NCBI GenBank assembly: GCA_964440115.1
Contig: CAYTPV010000006.1
Span: 62,001-126,000 of the forward strand
DNA length: 64,000 bases
Direction of reading: 5' to 3'
Source: JAEWWD01 sp964440115
Lineage (GTDB): Bacteria > Bacillota > Clostridia > Christensenellales > CAG-138
A program made the translations under genes and the position numbers. Below, in pieces: positions 8,423-15,118 of the stretch (its first letter is position 1; every line of letters begins with the position of its first letter). A model generated the notes under the pieces. That model was not told where the DNA came from, did not search any database, and was given only the letters and a program-made list of their open reading frames with translations.

Positions 8423-8600
8423 ATGGGGTTCAAGGGGTGAGCGGCGGAGAGCCAAACAGCCGGTGGTTGTTTGGCAGCCGCGAACGGGCGCGCGGGTACC
8501 GCGAGCAGTGCGGAACGGTCGCGCGCCCTGGGCAGCGGAAGTTCAAATCTTCTCACCAAGACCAACAAAAAGTCCAGAAACTTCTAGGGTTTCGGGACTT
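8423..8600 (+). repeat. attR-like partial tRNA-Pro copy, interrupted by a GC-rich insert
   Basis: ATGGGGTTCAAG (8423-8434) matches the tRNA anticodon loop and 3' anticodon stem. The T-arm, acceptor 3' strand, CCA and terminator follow at 8536-8600. The 5' half of the tRNA is absent, as expected for the att copy distal to the functional gene. The 101-bp insert 8435-8535 separates the two parts. Confidence 0.85.
8435..8535. other. 101-bp GC-rich hairpin-forming insert inside the att remnant
   Basis: The insert falls between sequences that are separated by only 4 nt in the intact tRNA. It contains the hairpin GCCAAACA...TGTTTGGC and a second stem-loop whose arms begin GGGCGCGCG and end CGCGCGCCC, with imperfect pairing between. 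GC content is far above the surroundings. No protein is evident. It could be a small non-autonomous mobile repeat (REP/MITE-like) or part of an earlier integrant; no target-site duplication was recognised. Confidence 0.5.
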
Positions 8601-8606
8601 TTCATT
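8571..8606 (+). terminator. Terminator copied with the att repeat
   Basis: AGTCCAGAAAC / GTTTCGGGACT followed by TTTTCATTT; the same hairpin as at 631-668 with one change in the left arm. Confidence 0.6.
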
Positions 8607-8980
8607 TGCAAAAGAGTTTAAAGGGTACTTCTTTTTGGGCAACCATCTTACGTCCATAGAAAAACGGCAAGGTAGTGCGCATGCATCGTTACTTTTGCTT
8701 GGGAGTAGGCAGGGGCAACTGACACTAGAATCCAAATCTCTATTTCTATCAAACCTGTTACCTCCTAGGGTATCGGGTTAAAGTTTGTCTCTCCACTCCT
8801 GTTGACGACGGGGAGCTGCTGATGGGTATTAATGCTAATTTGGGGTAATTTTTAGGCTAGAGGCCCTTTATATCATTTGCAATGTTTTGTGCATATCGTG
8901 AAGAAGGAGGATCTGATATACTGCACAATCTATATCCGCCCCAAATATATAGTTGCTAGCAGCCCTGGATTACTACTAAT
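8601..8980. other. Intergenic region resembling a degenerate copy of the element's left end
   Basis: About 110 bp after the right att copy (8601-8710) still align loosely with 661-770. A shared piece is TCCATAGAAAAA, and the arm-site region is recognisable only as CCATCTTACGTCC. No gene is seen in the rest. An AAGGAGG-like site (near 8904-8911) has no start codon at the right distance. Confidence 0.45.
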
Positions 8981-9448
8981 ATGATATTTGATTTTCAAGA
9001 AATTAATCGGAACGTTCGTAAACACTCCTATCGATTTCTCGGTTCCGGTTCGGGAAGGCAAATATTTGACCTTGGTAATGGTTATGTGATCAAAATTGCT
9101 CGAAACAGAAAAGGACTTGCCCAAAATGAAGCCGAGTACCAAATATATAAAAGTGGGAGTAACGAATTATTTGCTCCTATTGTTGCTGCCTCACCAAGTC
9201 TTAACATGATCATTATGGAAAGGGCTAATCGGCATAGTGATAATTCTCCCGTGTGGCGGTATTTTGGTGTAAATAACAACTATGAACTTAAGCAAATCCC
9301 GCAAATACACAGTGCAATTAAAAAAAACGGCCTAGTTTTTAGTGACCTTCGCAGGCCATCAAGTTGGGGGACGATCAATGGCAAACCCGTTATCATTGAC
9401 TATGGTCTTACGCGATCGGTTCATAAAAAGTATTACTTCGGTCTATAA
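8981..9448 (+). CDS. Minimal protein-kinase-like protein
   Basis: 155 residues, about half a normal kinase domain. Visible kinase-like pieces are a glycine loop (GSGSGRQIF), a beta-3 lysine in YVIKIAR (about K38), an alpha-C-like glutamate in NEAEYQIY, a hinge-like MIIMER, a catalytic-loop-like FSDLRRPSSWG and a DFG-like IIDYGLT. The Asn normally found five residues after the catalytic Asp is not evident, so activity is doubtful or atypical. The ATG has no clear ribosome binding site; a TAG lies in frame shortly upstream, so the frame cannot extend far. It is the first gene after the tRNA-Pro element. It may be a phage-derived small kinase or a pseudokinase. Confidence 0.6.
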   Translation: MIFDFQEINRNVRKHSYRFLGSGSGRQIFDLGNGYVIKIARNRKGLAQNEAEYQIYKSGSNELFAPIVAASPSLNMIIMERANRHSDNSPVWRYFGVNNNYELKQIPQIHSAIKKNGLVFSDLRRPSSWGTINGKPVIIDYGLTRSVHKKYYFGL

Positions 9449-9560
9449 GACGTTCGCACATGGGCAGATAATTTCAAATTACCTTGTCAGACTTGCTTTT
9501 AATGGTTCAATACCTGTGACTTGGTTTTCACCCCGTACACAGTTGAAAATAGTGAAAGCC

Positions 9561-9587
9561 TAATTCTATATAAGCCAGCATACTATG
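9561..9587 (+). promoter_or_regulatory. Bipartite element TAATT-N13-CATACTATG before paralogue 1
   Basis: The same arrangement with the same 13-nt spacing occurs before paralogue 2 (13216-13242). The right half is also the 11-bp inverted repeat GCATA-c-TATGC (9578-9588). It resembles a sporulation sigma-E promoter (-35 ending ATATT; -10 CATACAnT) and could alternatively be an operator. Confidence 0.45.
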
Positions 9588-9614
9588 CAATAGATCTATT
9601 GAGAGGAAGTCATG

Positions 9615-10190
9615 ATGGAGCAGCCAATCATTGAGCGATTTCTTCCCCCACAGGTGCGGCTATCAAATACCATCATCAAGATCTGGGTAGATATAAATCG
9701 CTTAATTAGAGGATATATTGTTAGCGCTGTTTTCAACGTTGGAGGCCAAGCTAGCAAGGATGCAATTAACGCTGATTTGGAAAGGGTTGCGCAAGAGCTG
9801 CGGAGTTTAATTGTCCAATATTATAGCGATGATATTGGCGATCAGGTACAGAGAGATTTCTACAACTATATTTATCATCTTGAACAAATGATTGATGCAT
9901 ATGCAAATAATGATGAAAAAGCTGTATCCCAGCATAGAAATCATCTTTACTATTTTGCTAATATATATGCTCAGAGCTATGCTGTTATAAACAATTATCT
10001 AAGCAGGGCTACTATTCAGGCATTGTTTATGAAATTGATAAATTCTGTTGAGAGGCAAATCATTAGTGCAATAGATCAAGACTTTGTAAGAGATATTGAA
10101 GAATATGCGGCGTTTATGAATATTGCATATAGGTTGGCTGATGAATTTACATATGGTATGCTTCGGCAGTTTTTCGATGCGCCTGTATAA
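9615..10190 (+). CDS. Helical protein of unknown function, paralogue 1 of 3
   Basis: 191 residues, predicted almost all alpha-helical, with no signal peptide or clear membrane segment. It is closely related to the products at 13272-13853 and 14348-14920. Shared blocks are FLPPQV.LSN, IWVD, Y[YS]..DIG.QVQ..F, a central IDAY..ND..A..QHR, and an end reading NIAYRLADEFTYGMLRQF. GAGAGGA lies 7 nt before the ATG at 9615; an ATG at 9612 is also possible, but the paralogue alignment favours 9615. From memory, similar small helical proteins with a C-terminal ...A...DE...GI.RQFP end are found in other Firmicutes without an assigned function; this was not checked. A promoter-like element precedes it. 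Confidence 0.8.
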   Translation: MEQPIIERFLPPQVRLSNTIIKIWVDINRLIRGYIVSAVFNVGGQASKDAINADLERVAQELRSLIVQYYSDDIGDQVQRDFYNYIYHLEQMIDAYANNDEKAVSQHRNHLYYFANIYAQSYAVINNYLSRATIQALFMKLINSVERQIISAIDQDFVRDIEEYAAFMNIAYRLADEFTYGMLRQFFDAPV

Positions 10191-10314
10191 TCTAGTCAGT
10201 CCGTCACCTCTGGTAATGGAGCCTGTAATATATGAAGTTAATACAGCATTCGGCAATAGGAATATCCCTAGTATCTGGGCATAACAAATAGTAAGCTTGG
10301 TAAGGAGGGGTATC

Positions 10315-10350
10315 ATGGAATTTAAGCAATTCGCCGTATCCAATATGTAA
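10315..10350 (+). CDS. Possible 11-residue micro-ORF
   Basis: MEFKQFAVSNM follows a very strong ribosome binding site (AAGGAGGGG) at good spacing. The peptide has no known match that I recognise. A similar arrangement (AAGGAGC then a tiny ORF) precedes paralogue 3 at 14026. It may be a true micropeptide or a chance frame. Confidence 0.3.
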   Translation: MEFKQFAVSNM

Positions 10351-10420
10351 GGAGTCTCAGTAAGGCGCCGCCCGCTGAGCTTTGCTCTTGTTGGATGTTT
10401 GGCGTATTGGGTGTCAATTG

Positions 10421-10450
10421 AAAAGGCTCCTAAAATGATAGGAGCCTTTT
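10421..10450 (+). terminator. Rho-independent terminator
   Basis: AAAAGGCTCCTA / TAGGAGCCTTTT perfect hairpin with a T-run on both strands. It can serve paralogue 1 on the plus strand and the convergent gene at 10613 on the minus strand. Confidence 0.85.
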
Positions 10451-10612
10451 GTTAACCTTTGAAAATCTCGATTTAATGAAGCATGTAATACGCCAAATGG
10501 CGGTAAATAACGATTTCTAATCCTATGCTTGATTCTTTTACCTAGGTAGAATTAATCCCGAAGCTTCTCGTTTTCGGGAAAACAGCAAAGTGGGTTTCTT
10601 ATCAAAATGGAC

Positions 10613-10888
10613 TTAATGGATCATATCAAATTGGCCTTGGGCGTACTTAATACCGCTTGGTAATAATTTCACCCTTGCCCCGTCGAGTTGGACAAAATCT
10701 AAACCCTGTAAGTTTTCCAAATGAGATTTGGCCTCGTTTTCGGACAGCCCGGATCCATTGACAACAGATTGCAGGCTGCAGCTGTCTGTGTCAAAGCTCA
10801 GATCACCTTTTTTTGTTTCCTTCCAGTTGTTATATAAAGCCTGAATAACCTTTAAGTCCGGCTCCTGTATTCTATCAACTATGTTCAT
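10613..10888 (-). CDS. Small winged-helix-like protein
   Basis: 91 residues. The pattern QALYNNWKETK...LQSVVNGSGLSENEAKSHLENLQGLDFVQLDGARVKLLPSG looks like a short winged helix: a helix-turn-helix (VVNGSGLSENEAKSHLENL) followed by a two-strand wing. A GGTGAGG site precedes the ATG. It stands alone, downstream of the GH18 gene but separated from it by a terminator. A DNA-binding role is inferred from the fold only. Confidence 0.65.
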   Translation of the reverse strand: MNIVDRIQEPDLKVIQALYNNWKETKKGDLSFDTDSCSLQSVVNGSGLSENEAKSHLENLQGLDFVQLDGARVKLLPSGIKYAQGQFDMIH

Positions 10889-10984
10889 TGTTCCTCACCT
10901 TTCCCTAATCACCGTCGTTCTGTATATCTATTCTGTTTTGATCGTGCATTTTTTATCCTGCAGCAACTTTGTAATTGGAAAAGC

Positions 10985-11015
10985 AAAAGCCCCAACGACA
11001 ACTCGGCGTCGGGGC
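10985..11015 (-). terminator. Terminator of the GH18 gene
   Basis: On the minus strand GCCCCGACG / CGTTGGGGC (one G-U pair) is followed by TTTTGC. Confidence 0.7.
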
Positions 11016-11116
11016 AACTCCGATAAGAACTCATTCATTAAAGCCATAACGAATTGGTATTTAGCGTTCTATGCCTCCGCCTCTTCGCTAGAGGATTTAG
11101 CGCCCGTTAAGCATGG

Positions 11117-12844
11117 TTATTGCACCGACTCCTTGAGCGAGTTGAATAATGTTCCATCAACATTCTGTGACAATTCCCATATCGCTGCTCCGGCCAGTCC
11201 TGTATCCCTAATATATCTGCCTTTTGCGGAAACTGATTGTGGATCGTCATACGAAACGAATGTCGTTCCATTAAATAGCCATGGTACCAGTGCGTCAAGG
11301 TGTTCATAACGCGTAAATGCCGGATTGCTCAGGTAAGAAGATTTTATTACATCATACGATTTTGATGAACCCGAGGTAAATGTCTGATAAAGACCGTGAC
11401 CGGCATTTGCTACTCCGTTGTAAGCTACCCCGTAAAATGGGATCCCCATTAACATTTTTGTCTTGGGAAATCCTTCACTTACCCATAACTTCACTGCGGC
11501 GTTGCAGCTCCACTTATATTGCGGAGAGTTTTCTGAGGGAGTATACAGCGGCGCGTTAAAATCAGTCAGACTATCCCAAGGGCCGTGTATATCATAGGTC
11601 ATGACGGTAGCGAAGTCCACATAGTCCGAAATCTTTGCAAGCTCAGTATTCTTTGTGTAGAACGTACCCGAGGCGCCTGCGAACGAGAGCAGATATTGCC
11701 GGCCGTCCAGTGCGCCCTTTGCATCCAGCTTTTCCCGCAGCTTTGCCATCAGTAGAGTAAAGTTGGTTTTATCCTCCGGACGCGTGATATTGGTGGGAAG
11801 TCCGCCGCTCACAGGGTATTCCCAATCGATATCCACGCCGTCAAAGCCGTATTGCGTAATAAATGTCACCACGCTGTCCGCAAAAGCCGTACGGCGGGCA
11901 TCCGTCATTGCGGTATCTGAAAATTTATCCGACCATGTCCAACCGCCAACGGATATCAGTGTTTTGAGGTTTGGCCGCTGCGATTTGAGTTGCTTTAGCT
12001 TATCAAAATTGGAGGGGTCAATTGTAGCGTCGCCCATCTTTATTTTTAAATCTGATCCGATGTTAGCAAAAGCATAGATTACGTGTGTAACGCCGGCTGG
12101 AATTTTGTTCGGCGTATATCCCGAGTAAGCCGCCCATGACGCATAATATCCTGCAATAATCTTGCTATTCACCGTCGATGACGTGGTTGTAGACGGCGTC
12201 GAAGAAGGAGCGGGGGAGAGGGTCGGTGCAGGCGTGGGTGTTAGCACAGGCGCAGACGTTGGAGATGGCGTTGGAGTGGATGTCGGAGCAACCGTCGGAT
12301 CAGATGCCGGCGATGGAGCAGGAGCAGGCGTTACCGTTGGAGTAGAGATTACCGAAATATAACTAGAATAAACATATCCTTTAGTTCCATTGAAAGGGAT
12401 GATGTAATATGAGCCTGACTTGCCCAGAATGGGGTAGAGCGAGCCTTTAGGCGCAATCCCCAGCTTTGCATATCCCGAACCGGGCCCGCTTCGAACATTT
12501 ACGCCGCTTGTGCAGTTTGCGATTTTGCCTGTTTGGGTACTCGTTGCAGAATTAGTCGGCACTGCATTCACAAGGCTGACGTAGGAAGATGAAACGTAGC
12601 CTATCGACCCTTGGTAATCAATTTTATACCATGAGCCCGATTTGCCGAGTATTGTATATATAGCGCCTTTGGGCGCCAAGCCAAGCTTCGAATAGCCGCT
12701 GCCGGGTCCTGTTCGGACATTTACGCCGGTGACGCAATTTACGATACGGCCCTGGGCAGGATCTGCCGCTAAAGCATTATGCGGCAAGATAGCCAGTATG
12801 AAGACAGCAGCAAGGAACAGAATGAATACTTTTCTTACGTACAC
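11117..12844 (-). CDS. Secreted glycoside hydrolase family 18 with two SH3b domains
   Basis: 575 residues. The signal peptide (about 1-27) has hydrophobic core ILFLAAVFILAIL and cleavage near NALAA. Two bacterial SH3 repeats (about 30-95 and 100-165; each CVTGVNVRTGPGSGYSKLG-like) probably bind peptidoglycan. A Pro/Thr/Ala linker (about 170-225) leads to a GH18 barrel whose catalytic motif DGVDIDWE (about 336-343) is intact. GH18 enzymes cleave chitin or other N-acetylglucosamine glycans; the SH3b domains point to cell-wall or spore-cortex material. The start is GTG with GGAGG five bases before it. Transcribed opposite to the paralogues on either side. Confidence 0.92.
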   Translation of the reverse strand: MYVRKVFILFLAAVFILAILPHNALAADPAQGRIVNCVTGVNVRTGPGSGYSKLGLAPKGAIYTILGKSGSWYKIDYQGSIGYVSSSYVSLVNAVPTNSATSTQTGKIANCTSGVNVRSGPGSGYAKLGIAPKGSLYPILGKSGSYYIIPFNGTKGYVYSSYISVISTPTVTPAPAPSPASDPTVAPTSTPTPSPTSAPVLTPTPAPTLSPAPSSTPSTTTSSTVNSKIIAGYYASWAAYSGYTPNKIPAGVTHVIYAFANIGSDLKIKMGDATIDPSNFDKLKQLKSQRPNLKTLISVGGWTWSDKFSDTAMTDARRTAFADSVVTFITQYGFDGVDIDWEYPVSGGLPTNITRPEDKTNFTLLMAKLREKLDAKGALDGRQYLLSFAGASGTFYTKNTELAKISDYVDFATVMTYDIHGPWDSLTDFNAPLYTPSENSPQYKWSCNAAVKLWVSEGFPKTKMLMGIPFYGVAYNGVANAGHGLYQTFTSGSSKSYDVIKSSYLSNPAFTRYEHLDALVPWLFNGTTFVSYDDPQSVSAKGRYIRDTGLAGAAIWELSQNVDGTLFNSLKESVQ

Positions 12845-13215
12845 AGATTCCTCCGGTAGGGCAAAAGACGCAAAGATATGCCGTCATCGGAATTTATGAT
12901 CCACCTGTTTTGTATCAATGAATGGTGTATCTGTTTCCCGGCAGACTGACGATCATACCGGTTTTGCTGACTTTAAACAGGTTCGCCCTTTTCAACTAGA
13001 ATAATGGTGTCATAAACAGTATACATAATATGAAATAATGATCAAAATGTAACTTATGTCATTACAAATGCAGGATGGTTGTATTACTAATAGATACCTT
13101 TGGGATGCACAGAATTATAAGCTGTCTTAAGCAGTTTCACATTTGGGCGGTCCGTGCTTTGTTGATGGGGCTTATCATTTTGCCTTATCGGCTTATTCCT
13201 GTATGATTGCTCAAT
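12845..13215. other. Intergenic region upstream of the GH18 gene and paralogue 2
   Basis: A divergent control region. The open frame from 13143 covers the promoter of paralogue 2 and is not thought to be translated. No other gene seen. Confidence 0.4.
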
Positions 13216-13242
13216 TAATTGCCCGGCGCTACGCATACTATG
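13216..13242 (+). promoter_or_regulatory. Bipartite element TAATT-N13-CATACTATG before paralogue 2
   Basis: Identical boxes and spacing to 9561-9587, although the spacer sequences are unrelated, which points to selection on the boxes. Includes the inverted repeat GCATA-c-TATGC (13233-13243). Confidence 0.45.
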
Positions 13243-13271
13243 CCATAGGTCTAATTGAGAGGATGATTTTA

Positions 13272-13853
13272 GTGGAAGGCTCTGCTATCGACAAGCGGTT
13301 TTTACCACCTCAAGTTCAGCTCTCCAATTCTGTTCGCGAAATATGGGTAGATATGATACGTTTGATCAGGGTTTACATAACTCGTACCTTGTTCAACGTT
13401 GGCGTACAGGAAAGCAAAGACGCGGTGGATTTACGGCTGAAAAAAACTGCTGCTCAGCTGCGGGAGTTGTTGATTCCATACTATGGTGAAGATGTGGGCA
13501 ATCAGGTACAAGTAAATTTTCTGGATTTTATATATCAACTTGAACGACTGATTGATGCATATGGAAATAACGATCAAGATGCTATAGCTCAACACAGAAT
13601 GAATCTTCAATATCTGGCAAACAACTTTTCTCAAAGCTACGCGATCATAAATAGTTACTACAATAGAGCCGTTGTCCAACAATTGTTTTATGAATTTATT
13701 AATTCAGTTGAAAATCAAGTTATCAGTATAATATATAACGATTATTCAGCGGATCTAAAGGAATACGATAGATTTATGAATGTTGCATATAGATTGGCAG
13801 ATGAGTTCATATATGGAATTCTGCGGCAGTCTTTTTATTCACCGGGTGGATAA
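13272..13853 (+). CDS. Helical protein of unknown function, paralogue 2 of 3
   Basis: 193 residues, clearly homologous along its whole length to paralogue 1 (for example FLPPQVQLSN, FNVGVQESKDAV, YYGEDVGNQVQ, NVAYRLADEFIYGILRQ). The frame extends up to 13143, but the GTG at 13272 lies 8 nt after GAGAGGA, where paralogue 1 has its start, and upstream translation would cover the promoter element. It is a soluble, acidic, helical protein of unknown role. It is followed by the His-rich micro-ORF (14026) and paralogue 3, all in the same direction. Confidence 0.8.
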   Translation: MEGSAIDKRFLPPQVQLSNSVREIWVDMIRLIRVYITRTLFNVGVQESKDAVDLRLKKTAAQLRELLIPYYGEDVGNQVQVNFLDFIYQLERLIDAYGNNDQDAIAQHRMNLQYLANNFSQSYAIINSYYNRAVVQQLFYEFINSVENQVISIIYNDYSADLKEYDRFMNVAYRLADEFIYGILRQSFYSPGG

Positions 13854-13973
13854 TTGGCTATCCGTTCAAACCGCTGTGACAGAAGCTTCCACTTCTCAAA
13901 TCCTATCAACGAATACCCTTCCAGATTTGAAGCCTTGCGTCTTGAGCCACCGCATAGTGTCATTTCACAATGC

Positions 13974-14003
13974 CCATATAGATTGAATAGTATAGTATAC
14001 ATT
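13974..14003 (+). promoter_or_regulatory. Sigma-E-like promoter before the His-rich micro-ORF
   Basis: CCATATA (13974-13980), a 15-nt spacer and TATACATT (13996-14003) match five of seven and seven of eight consensus positions of a Bacillus sigma-E promoter as I recall it (KMATATT-N14/15-CATACAnT). Confidence 0.4.
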
Positions 14004-14025
14004 CATTAGTTAAGGAGCTGATTCT

Positions 14026-14154
14026 ATGCCATGGTTTTTTGGTCGAGGGTATACGGGGCCCTTCGGTTATGACACCAGTGACCGCCGTCGTCATGACCAC
14101 CGCCACCACCATCACGATCGCCATCGTGACTGGTTGATGCACAAGATTTATTAG
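14026..14154 (+). CDS. Histidine/arginine-rich 42-residue protein
   Basis: An ATG at 14026, preceded by AAGGAGC, opens a 42-residue frame: an aromatic/Gly start (MPWFFGRGYTGPFGYD) and then a run rich in His, Arg and Asp (DRRRHDHRHHHHDRHRDW). Fourteen of the last 24 residues are His or Arg. Such runs can bind metal ions or nucleic acid, or form part of a spore or cell-surface layer; none of this is shown. The gene has its own promoter-like signal and a hairpin downstream, and lies between paralogues 2 and 3. It is too short for usual gene calling. Confidence 0.6.
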   Translation: MPWFFGRGYTGPFGYDTSDRRRHDHRHHHHDRHRDWLMHKIY

Positions 14155-14223
14155 GCCCTGTATATGGAAATCACTTCCGCTCGTCGTACCATAGTGGAAG
14201 TCATCGAAGCCGTTTGTTGAAAT

Positions 14224-14242
14224 GCCCCGCTGTAAGCGGGGC
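14224..14242 (+). terminator. Terminator-like hairpin
   Basis: GCCCCGCT-gta-AGCGGGGC, 8 bp, followed by ATCTATCT rather than a clean T-run, so of moderate strength. Confidence 0.5.
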
Positions 14243-14287
14243 TATCTATCTAGACGAACGTGGGGTCATCATAATTATTTAGGTCAA

Positions 14288-14316
14288 ATCTATTGCCTCT
14301 TTTATGCGAATACAAT
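14288..14316 (+). promoter_or_regulatory. Sigma-E-like promoter before paralogue 3
   Basis: ATCTATT (14288-14294), 14-nt spacer, AATACAAT (14309-14316). The -10 matches seven of eight positions of CATACAnT. Confidence 0.4.
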
Positions 14317-14347
14317 GAACTATGTATAACAGAGAAGAGGTTATATA

Positions 14348-14920
14348 ATGATAACGTCAACCAGCGTGCATTCTTTACCGGCCCCCGTAGAAATCTCTAA
14401 TATTATTCGCGAATTCTGGTCGGATACGAATAGATGGATTGTGGCTTTCATTCGAAGTATTTTATTCGGCACGCCGGATAGAGAAGCGATTAAGAAGCGT
14501 TTATTAAGCAGTGCTGTAGACTATAGCAGTCTCCTCGGCAGGTATTACGGGGAGGATGTAGTGGGCAGATTAAGCGCAAACTACTTACGTTATATTCGGA
14601 ATTTGGAAACACTCATCGAAGCATATAGAGATAATAATATCGATCTGATTGAACAGCAGAGAAATATACTTTACGGCATCGGCGACGAGTTGGTTAATAT
14701 TTTTTTGGGCCTTAACATTTATTGGGACAGGACAATATTGCAGGCCATGATATATCAAATTATCAATAGTACGGAACAACAGATCGTTGATATTATTTCG
14801 GGAGACTATCAGAAGTGGATCGAAGACAATGATTTATTCATGAGACAGGTATATCGGTTTTCGGATGAAATAACGTATGGCATACTCCGGCAATTCCCTG
14901 TTAGCTCATCAGATGTATAG
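14348..14920 (+). CDS. Helical protein of unknown function, paralogue 3 of 3
   Basis: 190 residues, the most divergent of the three. It keeps the same order of blocks: SN.IREFW.D, a helix ending FIRSILFG, RYYGEDVVGRL, LETLIEAYRDNNID, INSTEQQIVDIISGDY, and the terminal EITYGILRQFP. This member carries INPYW-like wording as LNIYWDRT in its third quarter. GAAGAGG stands 7-9 nt before the ATG. No membrane helix or signal peptide. Divergence among the three suggests old duplication with separate roles rather than a recent copy event. Confidence 0.8.
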   Translation: MITSTSVHSLPAPVEISNIIREFWSDTNRWIVAFIRSILFGTPDREAIKKRLLSSAVDYSSLLGRYYGEDVVGRLSANYLRYIRNLETLIEAYRDNNIDLIEQQRNILYGIGDELVNIFLGLNIYWDRTILQAMIYQIINSTEQQIVDIISGDYQKWIEDNDLFMRQVYRFSDEITYGILRQFPVSSSDV

Positions 14921-15118
14921 TCGGGCATAAATGCTTCAACTAAGCTTCAATGTGGTAATAGGTTCGCATACTGCCGCGAGGAAGAGCTATATGCCGTTGT
15001 TGATTATAGTTATTGTTTCATCATAACCTCTTTGATATAGTTTAGTTGCCTACATATACTATTGCCGCTAGAATATTCGCACCAACTACGACATACTTGT
15101 ACGAAAGGTCAGATTAAG

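Larger units (their letters stand above)
579..8600. mobile_element. Decayed integrative element (genomic island) in tRNA-Pro
   Basis: The element is bounded by the duplicated tRNA-Pro 3' end (579-660 and 8423-8600). Just inside each boundary lies a pair of 10-bp direct repeats with an 11-bp period: TTTGACATCC twice at 694-714 and TTGTACATCC twice at 8284-8304. Both fit arm-type integrase binding sites. Contents are a Spo0A-like receiver, CheB/CheR-PAS, a hybrid kinase, a phage holin and the C-terminal half of a tyrosine recombinase. The recombinase is truncated, so the element should not move by itself. The holin suggests that at least part of it came from a prophage; the signalling genes are cargo. 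Confidence 0.8.
10191..10612. other. Intergenic region with a micro-ORF and a terminator
   Basis: Holds the 11-codon ORF at 10315-10350, the terminator at 10421-10450 and nothing else recognisable. GAATATC at about 10259-10265 upstream of CATAACAA resembles, weakly, the promoter signals of the neighbouring genes. Confidence 0.4.

Noticed and set aside
10881..11309. 142-codon plus-strand frame
   Set aside because: Covers the GH18 terminator and 3' end on the other strand; composition not coding-like.
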